From a marine gamma proteobacterium HTCC2089 (GTDB lineage: Bacteria > Pseudomonadota > Gammaproteobacteria > Pseudomonadales > Azotimanducaceae): 64,000 bases of DNA. The DNA lies in NCBI GenBank assembly GCA_905182905.1, contig CAJJDH010000002.1, positions 1-64,000 on the forward strand, read 5' to 3'. The notes beneath the pieces were generated by a model that was given only the letters and a program-made list of their open reading frames with translations, did not search any database and was not told where the DNA came from. Numbering within the stretch: the first letter of the stretch is position 1; each line of letters starts with the position of its first letter. Positions 27,113 through 35,831 of this stretch are shown one piece after another. Position numbers and translations under genes: made by a program.

Positions 27113-27122
27113 ACTGATCAGT
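27113..27122. promoter_or_regulatory. Palindrome ACTGATCAGT before the cyclase gene
   Basis: A perfect 10-bp palindrome lies 24 bp before the cyclase start codon, in the 50-bp gap after mpl. It is short enough to arise by chance; if functional, a TetR-type dimer site is possible. Confidence 0.3.
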
Positions 27123-27145
27123 AAAAAACCGGGAGAGAACTTTCA

Positions 27146-28102
27146 ATGATGTATACAAAGAAAAAGGTAGCTGTAGCAGCAGCCCTAACCTTCGCGTTAT
27201 TTAGCCTCACTACACCTGCCCTTGCAGAGGACAACTGGTACCCGTCAAAATATGGGGCGGACGACACTTTGGGCGCAATGAATGAGCTTACTAACAAGAA
27301 AACTAAACTCGCCGCTGAGCTTGTTAAAACCGGCAAGACCTATGCTCTAGGTGTTGAGACCGGACCCACCTCACCTGCCTATCCGCCACGCAGTTATTCC
27401 ATGACTATTCTGCAATTAGATGACGGCATGGGCACGCCATTAGGCAGCAATAAGGCTACGGGTAATGACGACCTTATGCATATCTGGATGGGTATCGGCA
27501 GCCAAATCGATGGCCTTGGTCACATGGGTGTTAATCACCAATACTACAATGGCCATATGGCCAGCGACTTTGTCACTCCTTCAGGCTTGACCAAACTGTC
27601 TATAGATCGCCTGCCACCTGTTGCAACAAGGGGCGTTTTGTTAGACATGGCTAAACTGATGAACACAGATATTGTTCCTGCTGGCACAGCATTTAATAAG
27701 GCAGAAATAGATGCGGCGGCTAAAGCTGCGGGCATCACAATTGAGGCAGGCGATGTCGTACTGTTCCATACCGGTTGGTTGAACATTATGGACAGTGATC
27801 CACAAGCGTTTATGGCTGGAGAACCCGGCCTAGGCTTGGAAGGCGCACGTTACTTAGCTAGCCTAGGTATTGTTGCTGTAGGTTCTGATTCTTGGGCGGT
27901 AGAAGTTTTGCCAGCAGAAGACGCCACAATGCTGTTCCCAGTACACCCAGAGTTATTGGCTAAAAACGGTATCTACATTTTGGAAAATATGGATACACGT
28001 GCTCTGGCTGCAGACAACGCTGACGAATTTCTCTTCGTCCTAGGTACGCCAAGGTTTGTCGGCGCAGTACAAGCGGTAATCAACCCAGTTGCGATCCGCT
28101 AG
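27146..28102 (+). CDS. Secreted cyclase-family (kynurenine formamidase-like fold) protein
   Basis: Cyclase-family (PF04199-type) hydrolase of 318 aa with an N-terminal signal peptide (cleavage near PALAEDN), so probably periplasmic. The metal motif of kynurenine formamidase, HxGTHxDxxxH, appears as GIGSQIDGLGH: Asp122 and His126 remain but the first two His are absent, a variant I recall in this wider family. VVLFHTGWLN and SLGIVAVGSDSWAVEV are family segments. Substrate unknown. It starts a plus-strand group with a small gene and an SDR gene. Confidence 0.8.
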   Translation: MMYTKKKVAVAAALTFALFSLTTPALAEDNWYPSKYGADDTLGAMNELTNKKTKLAAELVKTGKTYALGVETGPTSPAYPPRSYSMTILQLDDGMGTPLGSNKATGNDDLMHIWMGIGSQIDGLGHMGVNHQYYNGHMASDFVTPSGLTKLSIDRLPPVATRGVLLDMAKLMNTDIVPAGTAFNKAEIDAAAKAAGITIEAGDVVLFHTGWLNIMDSDPQAFMAGEPGLGLEGARYLASLGIVAVGSDSWAVEVLPAEDATMLFPVHPELLAKNGIYILENMDTRALAADNADEFLFVLGTPRFVGAVQAVINPVAIR

Positions 28103-28420
28103 GTGGAACTAAACATTGATCAGCCCGAAGTCCTAAGAGAATTCGCTTACGCTCAAGGCTGGTTGCCCAGAGGTGTTGAGATATTGCGTTTGGAAATAGC
28201 AGACGCAGAATCTGCCCATATCAATATACGCAGTTTTTTCAGTGATGACACAACACTGATCTTCCAGCAGCCCTTGTCTAACGGTGACACCGCAGCAGGC
28301 GCGCAATTTAGTCTCATGGTAGATGCAGCCAGCGCACTGACAGCCAAGGAAGGTCATTTACCTACCCTTTTGGGTTATGCAGAAGAAGAGCTAATACTGT
28401 GCTTAAGAGACGCTGACTAA
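28103..28420 (+). CDS. Small hypothetical protein abutting the cyclase gene
   Basis: Protein of 105 aa whose GTG start follows the cyclase stop codon without a gap, which implies translational coupling. It has mixed alpha/beta character (EILRLEIADAESAHINI) and no signal peptide, membrane helix or motif I recognise. The cyclase is predicted to be secreted and this protein is not, so it may act in the cytoplasm on a linked pathway. Confidence 0.65.
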   Translation: MELNIDQPEVLREFAYAQGWLPRGVEILRLEIADAESAHINIRSFFSDDTTLIFQQPLSNGDTAAGAQFSLMVDAASALTAKEGHLPTLLGYAEEELILCLRDAD

Positions 28421-28470
28421 GATATATCTAGTAGGCAAAACCACGACAAAATCTACAGGAGAGAAATTAG

Positions 28471-29250
28471 GTGTTAACACAAAAGAGAATTGTGATCACA
28501 GGTGCTGGTAGCGGCATTGGTCGAGCAACGAGTAAATTAGCGGCAGGTTATGGTGCGCAGGTGGTCTGCGTGGATCTGACCGATAGCGTTGAAGACACCG
28601 TTACAGAGATAACCCAAGCTGGTGGCACTGCCATAGCCGTGCAAGCAGATGTCAGCGATGAGGCTAATGTGATCAGCTTTGTTGAAAAATGCGTTAGCGA
28701 ATACGGCGGCATAGATGGCATTTACGCCAATGCCGGTGTGTCTGGTGGACGTAAGACTTTGACCGAATTAACAGTAGAGGATTGGCAGCGCACATTGGCG
28801 GTAAACACCATTGGCGTATTTTTGGCGGTCAAACACACCGTGCCACATTTTGTCCAACAAGGTGGCGGCGCCATTGTCTGTACCGCATCAGTTGCTGCTC
28901 TGAGAGCCAATGCTGGCGGCGTAGATTATTCAGCGAGTAAGGCCGGCGTGGTGAGTATAGTGCAGACAACTGCCTACCAAACTTATGGCTCTGGCGTACG
29001 TATAAACGCCATCTGCCCGGGCCTGATTGAAACCGGCATGACTAAGCCAACATTTGATCTAGCGCGAGAAAAAGGTAAAGAGGAGAAGATTGGTCAAATC
29101 AATCCCACTAAACGTTCAGGCGTGCCCAGTGAAATTGGTGAAATGGCCTGCTTCCTACTCAGCGATCGAGCTTCTTATGTGAATGGTCAAGCAGTACCCG
29201 TAGATGGCGGCTTATCGGCATCGCACCCATGGGTATTCCCTCGGGGTTAA
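28471..29250 (+). CDS. SDR-family oxidoreductase
   Basis: Short-chain dehydrogenase/reductase of 259 aa. The cofactor motif TGAGSGIGRA, the Asp after beta-2 (VVCVDLTD, favouring NAD), YANAGVSG, and the catalytic Ser-Tyr-Lys (TASVAALRANAGGVDYSASKAG) are all present. The C-terminal RASYVNGQAVPVDGG is typical of classical SDRs. The start is GTG with AGGAGAGAAA upstream. It follows the cyclase group and faces an acyl-CoA dehydrogenase gene across a terminator. Confidence 0.9.
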   Translation: MLTQKRIVITGAGSGIGRATSKLAAGYGAQVVCVDLTDSVEDTVTEITQAGGTAIAVQADVSDEANVISFVEKCVSEYGGIDGIYANAGVSGGRKTLTELTVEDWQRTLAVNTIGVFLAVKHTVPHFVQQGGGAIVCTASVAALRANAGGVDYSASKAGVVSIVQTTAYQTYGSGVRINAICPGLIETGMTKPTFDLAREKGKEEKIGQINPTKRSGVPSEIGEMACFLLSDRASYVNGQAVPVDGGLSASHPWVFPRG

Positions 29251-29255
29251 GGCCT

Positions 29256-29287
29256 ACCACTAGCCATGCACGTTGATGACTAGTGGT
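29256..29287. terminator. Inverted repeat between convergent SDR and acyl-CoA dehydrogenase genes
   Basis: ACCACTAG (29256-29263) and CTAGTGGT (29280-29287) form a perfect 8-bp stem with a 16-nt loop in the 51-bp gap between two convergent genes. There is no clear T-run, so termination is inferred from position. Confidence 0.45.
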
Positions 29288-29301
29288 GCTAGCTGGCTAG
29301 G

Positions 29302-31044
29302 TTAAACCGGACTAAACAATTCCTGTGGCATTTCCATTACCGCATCAGCCTCTGCTTCAATACTGCGCTCTAAACCCAATGTCTTTGGCAACAAGCGGTC
29401 ATAGAAATAGCGGGCTGTGGCTTTCTTCGCGACACCAAAATCATCCTCCGGGGCCTGAGTTGCCATCAATGCCCATACCCAAGCGCACATAGTCATACCA
29501 ACCATCTCGAGATAATCTACAGATACAGCGCCGGGCAGGTGCGGATCATTTTTACCGCGAGCGACAATAGACCGTGTCGATCTTGCCAAACGCTCGCAGG
29601 CTTCTGTTAGCTCAGCTTTGTAAGCTGCGTCTACGTCGCTTGCCTGCATTTCTTCAAGCAATCCCAGCATTAACGCTCCGCCATCGCGCATTATTTTGCG
29701 CCCGACTAAATCTAGAGCTTGGATGCCGTTTGCACCCTCATAAATTTGGCCAATCCGCGCATCGCGTACAATTTGCTCCATGCCCCATTCTTTAATAAAG
29801 CCATGACCGCCCAAAACCTGCTGACCCATCACAGCACCGTCTAAACCTTTGTCGGTCAAAAATGCTTTCACAACTGGAGTCAGCATCTCGCTGATGCGCC
29901 CTGCACGTTCGTTATTGTTGTACTTGGCTTCATCCAACTGTAGTCCCACATAAAGTGCAAACGCTCTGCAACCCTCAGCATAAGCACGCTGGGTTAACAA
30001 CATACGCCTAACGTCAGGGTGAACTAAAATTGAATCTGCTGCTGCATCGGGGTTTTGTGGCCCAGACACAGAACGCCCCTGAATACGATCACGGGCGTAA
30101 CTGGCGGACAATTGATAGGCAAGGTCCGCTGCGCCCAAACCTTGCAAGCCAACACTGAGGCGCTCGTAATTCATCATAGTGAACATGCCAGCAAGACCTT
30201 GGTGTTCTTCGCCCAACAAAAAGCCTTTAGCACCATCATAATTAATTACGGAAGTGGCGCTGCCGCGAATACCCATTTTGTGCTCCAAGGAGCCACTGGC
30301 CATTGCGTTGCGCGCTCCCAAAGAGCCGTCTGCATTGGGCAGAAACTTGGGCACAATAAACAGCGATATACCCTTGCTGCCGGCAGGACCATCGGGAATA
30401 CGTGCCAAGGTCAGGTGGACAATATTGTCCGCCATATCATGCTCACCACCGGTGATGAAAATCTTTGTACCGGTAATGCTATAGGACCCGTCAGCTTGAG
30501 GTTCAGCTTTCGTGCGCATAATACCAAGGTCGGTGCCCGCGTGAGATTCAGTCAGCGCCATGGCACCCGTCCACTCACCTGAGTAGAGTTTTTCAAGGTA
30601 CATCTGCTTTTGCTCTGCGCTGCCATGGGCATCCAGACATAGGCAAGCCCCAACTGTCAGCGTGCCGTACAAATACAAACTACTATTGGCAGCCCAAAAC
30701 ATTTCTTCTACCAAGCAACCCAAACTCTTGGGCATACCTTGGCCACCAAATGCTGGATTACCGGACAAGCCAAGCCAACCGCCTTGAGTAAGCTCACTAA
30801 AACCCTCTTTAAAGCCCGGTGGCGTTGTCACCTCACCGTCATTCCACTGACAGCCGTGGGTGTCGCCTATTTCATTTAACGGCGCCATAACTTGGGAAGC
30901 AACGCGACCGCTTTCGGCCAAAATCGCGCGGGCCAGATCGGGGGTTAACCCTTCAAATTCTTTAATCTGAGCCCAGCTCTCGTCTGCGTGAAATACATCA
31001 AAGAGCAAAAAAGCGGCATCTTTGTCTTGTGCTTGATAGTCCAA
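29302..31044 (-). CDS. Acyl-CoA dehydrogenase with C-terminal extension domain
   Basis: FAD-dependent alpha-beta dehydrogenase of acyl-CoA thioesters, 580 aa. The family motifs AMALTESHAGTDLGIMRTKA, TKIFITGGEHDM, HKMGIRGSATSVINYD and MMNYERLSVGLQGLG are visible, with QQVLGGHGFIKEWGMEQIVRDARI holding the nucleotide contacts. The extra 100-residue C-terminal domain is typical of the AcdA/DmdC-like class. The physiological acyl chain is unknown. Divergent from the small gene at 31212. Confidence 0.9.
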   Translation of the reverse strand: MDYQAQDKDAAFLLFDVFHADESWAQIKEFEGLTPDLARAILAESGRVASQVMAPLNEIGDTHGCQWNDGEVTTPPGFKEGFSELTQGGWLGLSGNPAFGGQGMPKSLGCLVEEMFWAANSSLYLYGTLTVGACLCLDAHGSAEQKQMYLEKLYSGEWTGAMALTESHAGTDLGIMRTKAEPQADGSYSITGTKIFITGGEHDMADNIVHLTLARIPDGPAGSKGISLFIVPKFLPNADGSLGARNAMASGSLEHKMGIRGSATSVINYDGAKGFLLGEEHQGLAGMFTMMNYERLSVGLQGLGAADLAYQLSASYARDRIQGRSVSGPQNPDAAADSILVHPDVRRMLLTQRAYAEGCRAFALYVGLQLDEAKYNNNERAGRISEMLTPVVKAFLTDKGLDGAVMGQQVLGGHGFIKEWGMEQIVRDARIGQIYEGANGIQALDLVGRKIMRDGGALMLGLLEEMQASDVDAAYKAELTEACERLARSTRSIVARGKNDPHLPGAVSVDYLEMVGMTMCAWVWALMATQAPEDDFGVAKKATARYFYDRLLPKTLGLERSIEAEADAVMEMPQELFSPV

Positions 31045-31211
31045 CTTCCCGTCCTATTATCTGTGACTTGTTTATCGCGGTAGAGTCTAGTCATGTGGCT
31101 CTTTGCGTACTAATCTTTTTTCCTAATTTACGTAAAAAAGTATTAGACATCAGCCTATTTAACCGCCCATAAATACAAACCCATCAAGGTATAGAAAATT
31201 TAACCTTTGGC

Positions 31212-31541
31212 ATGACAATAGTTGACGTTATCGACCATCTTGGTGAGGCAGACCAGATTCGCGAGATAACCGGTGGAGAACTAGAACTCCTCTACCAAGA
31301 TACGATTTTTCGTTTCCATAACTCAATATTTGTGGAAGGAACGCTGCCAGATCGTGGGCCGGTGATCATTGATCAAATACCGGTAATCAACATATTTCAA
31401 TGGCTGTCAGGGTTAGACGATGTCATAGATCGAGCACGCTTTCTTGTGTCTTTAGAAAAGGGCATTGCCTACGACTATCGGCATGCCAATTCAGGGTCTA
31501 TTACTGTATTCCAGCAAGGTCATTGGGATGGCCTAATTTAG
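31212..31541 (+). CDS. Hypothetical protein
   Basis: Protein of 109 aa with no signal peptide or membrane helix. It is acidic, with short strand-like segments (TIFRFHNSIFVEGTLPDRGPV) and no motif I recognise. It is expressed divergently from the acyl-CoA dehydrogenase across a 167-bp gap and is followed by a small Lys-rich frame and comF. Plausible as a real gene because codon choice and start context look normal. Confidence 0.55.
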   Translation: MTIVDVIDHLGEADQIREITGGELELLYQDTIFRFHNSIFVEGTLPDRGPVIIDQIPVINIFQWLSGLDDVIDRARFLVSLEKGIAYDYRHANSGSITVFQQGHWDGLI

Positions 31542-31593
31542 TCATTGGCTGCCTAATAGTTGCAGGGAGAGTGTGGGCATAAGAGGACAAGGT

Positions 31594-31734
31594 ATGCGTG
31601 GGATTGAGGCAATTGCGCGCAAAGTTCTAAAAGTTACGCTGCAAAATCACCAAAACGAGAAACCGATAGATAAAGAACCAAAAATAAAGGAACCAAAAAA
31701 GAAACCAAATAAAGGTGTCATTCAATATCACTAG
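31594..31734 (+). CDS. Possible 46-aa Lys-rich small protein overlapping comF start
   Basis: A short frame starts at an ATG preceded by AAGAGGACAAGG and ends 20 bp inside the comF frame. The product is highly basic, with KEPKIKEPKKKPNKG in its second half. It may be a small basic protein or a leader peptide that couples translation to comF. I do not recognise it, and chance is a fair alternative. Confidence 0.35.
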   Translation: MRGIEAIARKVLKVTLQNHQNEKPIDKEPKIKEPKKKPNKGVIQYH

Positions 31735-32455
31735 GCTGACCAAAGTAATCGGCCAGACGGTATACAACACACTGCTGCCAGATACCTGTGCGCTTTGTGA
31801 ACAAACATTAGGCGACCACCAGCAAGATCACTTGTGCCCATATTGCCGTTTGGCGCTACCCTACAACCTCAATCCGTGTAATGCCTGCGGCATGCCATTA
31901 GGGCAAACTAATACGCAACTGTGCGGGCCTTGCATAAGCAAACCCTTGGCCCACCAGACCATAGTGCCCCTACTACACCAAAAAGAAGCCGCCTATCTGT
32001 TGCACCGATTCAAATTTCAAAAGAGTATTCGCGAAGGACAAGTCCTGACCCAAGCAATGTTGCGAATGATTAGCGCCACTTACACCAACAACCAGCCATT
32101 CCCACAATGCCTAATACCCACCCCAACCTCATGGCAACAGCGACTACTGCGCGGCTTCGATCACGCACAAATTTTGGCCTCCATGCTGGCTAAAGCAACC
32201 AACACTCCGGTCAAAGCCAATCTGCTAAAACGTAAGTACGGACAACCACAGCGTCACAAAACTAGAGCACAAAGGCTTAAGCTGGCAAATAGCACCTATA
32301 CATTACGCAGGCCTACCCATCAAATTCCTTATGAGCACATCGCCCTAATCGATGACGTACTCACCACTGGAACCACTGCCAGACACCTTGTGCGCCTCTT
32401 ACAAAAAGCGGGGATCAGTCGGGTAGATTTATGGTGTGCTACTCGAGCGACCTAG
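31715..32455 (+). CDS. ComF-family phosphoribosyltransferase-like protein
   Basis: Protein of 246 aa of the ComF/GntX family, linked to DNA uptake or use in naturally competent bacteria. An N-terminal zinc-ribbon (CALCEQTL, CPYCRLAL, CNACGMPL, CGPC) precedes a type I phosphoribosyltransferase fold with the PRPP loop IALIDDVLTTGTTARH. The start is GTG at 31715. No other competence genes are nearby, so the role in this organism is inferred from family only. Confidence 0.92.
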   Translation: MSFNITRLTKVIGQTVYNTLLPDTCALCEQTLGDHQQDHLCPYCRLALPYNLNPCNACGMPLGQTNTQLCGPCISKPLAHQTIVPLLHQKEAAYLLHRFKFQKSIREGQVLTQAMLRMISATYTNNQPFPQCLIPTPTSWQQRLLRGFDHAQILASMLAKATNTPVKANLLKRKYGQPQRHKTRAQRLKLANSTYTLRRPTHQIPYEHIALIDDVLTTGTTARHLVRLLQKAGISRVDLWCATRAT

Positions 32456-32495
32456 TTGGGCCTTCACTAGAATAACCGCGTAACAAAGCGAGTTA

Positions 32496-33530
32496 ATGGT
32501 TCGGAATAACCAAGCTGGCTGTTACAGTGCGCTCATGCAAGCTAATCCAAACACCACTGCTCCCTACGATGCGCTCAGCCCAGATACCATCTTGGATGCC
32601 ATCGAAAGTATCGGCATCGAACCTACAGGCAGTTTGCTAGCCCTGAACAGCTACGAAAATCGCGTATACCAAGTGGGCTTGGAGAGTGGTGAATTCGTAA
32701 TTGCCAAATTCTATCGACCTAATCGGTGGACCGACGAGGCCATCGCAGAAGAACACGCCTACACCCAAGGGTTATTCGACGAAGAAATATCTGTAGTACC
32801 ACCTACGCAAATTGACGGCACCACAGTTTTCAATCATGCAGATTTTCGCTTTGCAGTATTTCGTCGCCAAGGAGGGCACGCGCCTAATCTAGAAAATCAG
32901 GACGACCTAGAAGTGCTGTCTAGAACCATTGCCAGACTTCACGCTGTAGGTGCCCAACAAAAATTCGAACACCGCATTACCCTTACCCATGATCACTTGG
33001 GTACAAATAGCAGAAACTTCCTGCTGGAAAATAATTTTTTGCCCCTGGAGATGGAAGAAGCTTACGCATCCGTTACCGAACATTTGCTCAAGCATATTGA
33101 ACCAATGATGAGCGAGATAGAGCATTTGCCCTCTATCAGAATTCATGGCGACTGCCATATGGGTAATATTCTTTGGCGGGGTGAAACACCGCACTTTGTA
33201 GATTTTGACGACTGCCTTATGGGGCCACCCATTCAAGACTTATGGATGCTGCTCAACGGCGATCGCGCAGAGCAAACCGGGCAGCTTGCTACCATTCTAG
33301 ATGCATACAACGACTTTTATGATTTTGATGTGCGCACGCTCAAACTCATAGAACCTTTGCGCACATTGCGCATTATGTATCACGCGGCATGGATTGCGCG
33401 GCGCTGGGAAGACCCAGCATTCCCCGTGGCTTTCCCAACTTTTGATTCGGTGAATTATTGGTCTTACCACGTACTCGCACTGCGCGAGCAAATGGCTATG
33501 CTCGACGAGCCGCCTTTAATGTATCTGTAG
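32496..33530 (+). CDS. srkA: Stress-response serine/threonine kinase SrkA/YihE-like
   Basis: Ser/Thr kinase of the APH-like fold; in E. coli SrkA (YihE) limits damage in envelope and oxidative stress and is partner to the Cpx response. The 344-aa protein has the start-of-lobe pattern LNSYENRVYQVGLESGEFVIAKFY, the catalytic loop IRIHGDCHMGNILW and the metal-binding VDFDDCLMGP. An in-frame ATG 39 bp downstream is an alternative start. It lies after comF in the same direction. Confidence 0.88.
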   Translation: MVRNNQAGCYSALMQANPNTTAPYDALSPDTILDAIESIGIEPTGSLLALNSYENRVYQVGLESGEFVIAKFYRPNRWTDEAIAEEHAYTQGLFDEEISVVPPTQIDGTTVFNHADFRFAVFRRQGGHAPNLENQDDLEVLSRTIARLHAVGAQQKFEHRITLTHDHLGTNSRNFLLENNFLPLEMEEAYASVTEHLLKHIEPMMSEIEHLPSIRIHGDCHMGNILWRGETPHFVDFDDCLMGPPIQDLWMLLNGDRAEQTGQLATILDAYNDFYDFDVRTLKLIEPLRTLRIMYHAAWIARRWEDPAFPVAFPTFDSVNYWSYHVLALREQMAMLDEPPLMYL

Positions 33531-33620
33531 GCACTCTGCAGTTTTCTTTGAGGAATTAGACGCAAGCTGTTTGCATCGTCCCCCGGAAAATCGGTAAATT
33601 TCGAAGGCTAACCGGGCAGC

Positions 33621-34856
33621 CTAATCTATACCAAGGTCCTGGCGATTCTTCCAAACATTGGCATATTGTTGGAGCAAGTTAGTTTTTTCATCGCTAGCGC
33701 AGGCAGCCAGATCCGCCTTCAGTGCAACAAGCGCCTTATCCGTGGCGGCTTCTTCACTTTCTTGTCCACCGGACAGAGTTTTTGCCGCAAAACGATGGGT
33801 TGGGAAAGTTCGGTAATTTGACACAATGTCTTTATCTAACCGCTCGGCCAACTGCTCAACGTCTTCAACACTATTTATAGGGCGAGCAAAATTCAGATGC
33901 ACCCGCCCCTTATAACCCATTAGCCCCAAAATCATACTTTGTAGATCTTCATGCTCAGACTTTTCGTATTCGCCGTCACGAGCTATCGCAACCAGCTCCC
34001 GGGCCTTTTTCTTACCACACGGATCCACTTCGTAGGAAACCGAAACAGGTACAATTTGTGCTTCCTTGAGCAACGAAGACAAGGGCGAGTCCTCGCCACG
34101 ATAAGCAAGCAAAAGCATTTTCAACAGTGCTGGGTCAGTTCTGTCATAGCCGTCTTTAGCGCGACCTTCACGCTGTGCAATCCAAACAGAAACGCCCTCG
34201 TTGAGAGAGTGGCGAATGTAGCCACTGGTCCTGGTTAGTGCACGGTAGTAAGCGCGCATGCCATCTACATCACGCTCAACAATAAAACTTTTATTTAAGC
34301 GCATTAAGTCGGCGGCCAAACTGTTGGAAAGCAAATTATCTCCAACGGCCATTCGGCAAGTATCGTGGCCTGCTTGCTGAATAAGATAATTTATCAGGCT
34401 GGAGTCCATCAAAATGTCGCGGTGATTGGATATAAACAGATAGGGCTTATTGGGGTCTAAGTGCTCTAGCCCATTAACTGAGAGGTTATCAATAGAGCGT
34501 GCTACTACTTGGTCAAAATAGTGAGTCACCAGCTTTTGGCAATCTCGTATGGTCTTTAGATTACGGGTTTTGTACAGCAGTATCAGTCGGGTTAGCGTCC
34601 TGCCGGCTATGTTGTTAGCCAGAAACCTAGGCATAGCCAGCTCACTGGCAGCCACAGCAAGTTCGGGAGAATTCACCAAGCGTTGAATAACACTTGGCAC
34701 TTCGTGATCAAGAAATGGTCTTATCGAATCGTATTCAGACATTATGGTGTCAGCAACATAGCGTCTAGGACGCCCCTCCAAATTCTTATGATAAAACACG
34801 GAAATCCTCTGTGTGTATAGAGGCTCATCCGTGCGGCGACCATCATCTGCATTCAA
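33621..34856 (-). CDS. Glycerophosphate/lysophosphatidate acyltransferase-like protein
   Basis: Acyltransferase of 411 aa in the PlsC/PlsB superfamily. The catalytic H(x)4D is in ISNHRDILMDSS, with the later FIVERDVDGMRAYYRAL, VWIAQREGRAKDG (glycerol-phosphate contact) and VPVSVSYEVDP. It is longer than PlsC (about 240 aa) because of extra N- and C-terminal regions. The acceptor and donor cannot be assigned; membrane phospholipid synthesis or remodelling is the expected role. It is convergent with srkA. Confidence 0.8.
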   Translation of the reverse strand: MNADDGRRTDEPLYTQRISVFYHKNLEGRPRRYVADTIMSEYDSIRPFLDHEVPSVIQRLVNSPELAVAASELAMPRFLANNIAGRTLTRLILLYKTRNLKTIRDCQKLVTHYFDQVVARSIDNLSVNGLEHLDPNKPYLFISNHRDILMDSSLINYLIQQAGHDTCRMAVGDNLLSNSLAADLMRLNKSFIVERDVDGMRAYYRALTRTSGYIRHSLNEGVSVWIAQREGRAKDGYDRTDPALLKMLLLAYRGEDSPLSSLLKEAQIVPVSVSYEVDPCGKKKARELVAIARDGEYEKSEHEDLQSMILGLMGYKGRVHLNFARPINSVEDVEQLAERLDKDIVSNYRTFPTHRFAAKTLSGGQESEEAATDKALVALKADLAACASDEKTNLLQQYANVWKNRQDLGID

Positions 34857-34907
34857 GGACGTTTAAGCAAGGCCCATCGAGATTCGCATTACGCGCAAAA
34901 AGCAATG

Positions 34908-35684
34908 CTAAGGCACCGGTTGCAGCGCACTAAAACAAATCCAAATGCCCATAAGTAACAAAATAAAAAAAGCACCGCGCTTGAGAATGTCCTCACTGAC
35001 CAAGGGCGGAAAAGCCTTCCCTAGCCAAGCCCCCAGCAATACTGCGGGTACACCAAGGGCTGCAAAAGTTAGTACCGTTTGCGTAAGCCCACCTTGTACC
35101 CCGACGACTAAAGTGCGCGTAGAAGTAGTCATAAAAAAGCTACTGAGTAAGGTGGCGCGAATAACATTTACAGCTAACGGCTGGCTGTAACCAAACCATC
35201 CAAGCACCGGCCCGCTGGCAGAAAACATACCGCCCAACAGCCCGCCCAACAAACCACAAATCCAAGCAAAAAAGCCACCGGAAACCTGCGCCATGGGGCG
35301 TGGTCGAATAGTCATGGCAAGCCCGCCTAGCGTAATAAAAATACCCAGACACAATTCCAACCGGCGACTGTCCTCGGCATCCAAATAGGCCAGCAACCAC
35401 AAACCCAGAAAAATACCCGGCAGTTGGCCTAAACCAATCCAAAACAAAAGGCGCTTATGCACATGTTGCAGCTGACCACGCAGCGAAAACGTGGTATTCA
35501 CAATAGTCATCAAACTGACAACCGCTGCCAGGGTTGGAATATCCAACAAGCGCAGGCCACCCACCACCGCCACAATAGTCATACCCATAGCAAAGCCCGC
35601 TACAGATTGAACATAACTGCCAAAAAGGATAACGAGAAGAAAGATGATGATTGATTGAAATTCCACGGGGTCAGTGTGCCACAT
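34908..35684 (-). CDS. TSUP (TauE/SafE) family membrane transporter
   Basis: Integral membrane protein of 258 aa with about eight helices. GSYVQSVAGFAMGMTIVA and the second copy GLLGGLLGGMFSASGPVLGW reflect the two-fold TauE/SafE repeat. Family members are implicated in export of sulfite, sulfoacetate or other organosulfonates, but substrate is not evident here. It is transcribed away from the SDR gene at 35832. Confidence 0.85.
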   Translation of the reverse strand: MWHTDPVEFQSIIIFLLVILFGSYVQSVAGFAMGMTIVAVVGGLRLLDIPTLAAVVSLMTIVNTTFSLRGQLQHVHKRLLFWIGLGQLPGIFLGLWLLAYLDAEDSRRLELCLGIFITLGGLAMTIRPRPMAQVSGGFFAWICGLLGGLLGGMFSASGPVLGWFGYSQPLAVNVIRATLLSSFFMTTSTRTLVVGVQGGLTQTVLTFAALGVPAVLLGAWLGKAFPPLVSEDILKRGAFFILLLMGIWICFSALQPVP

Positions 35685-35831
35685 GAGCCGCTACCGCAGG
35701 AGGTGAATATCAGCGCGGGCAAACTGTAGCGAGTACGTCCAATACTTAACCAACCTTGAGCGGCTAACTTCATGCCAAACACTCCACGGCATCTGGTAGG
35801 GTTAGCTGAGCGCAAATAGCTAAGGTAAGTC

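Noticed and set aside
30055..30582. Plus-strand open frame (175 codons) inside the acyl-CoA dehydrogenase gene
   Set aside because: Antisense shadow of a well-supported gene, no recognisable protein features.
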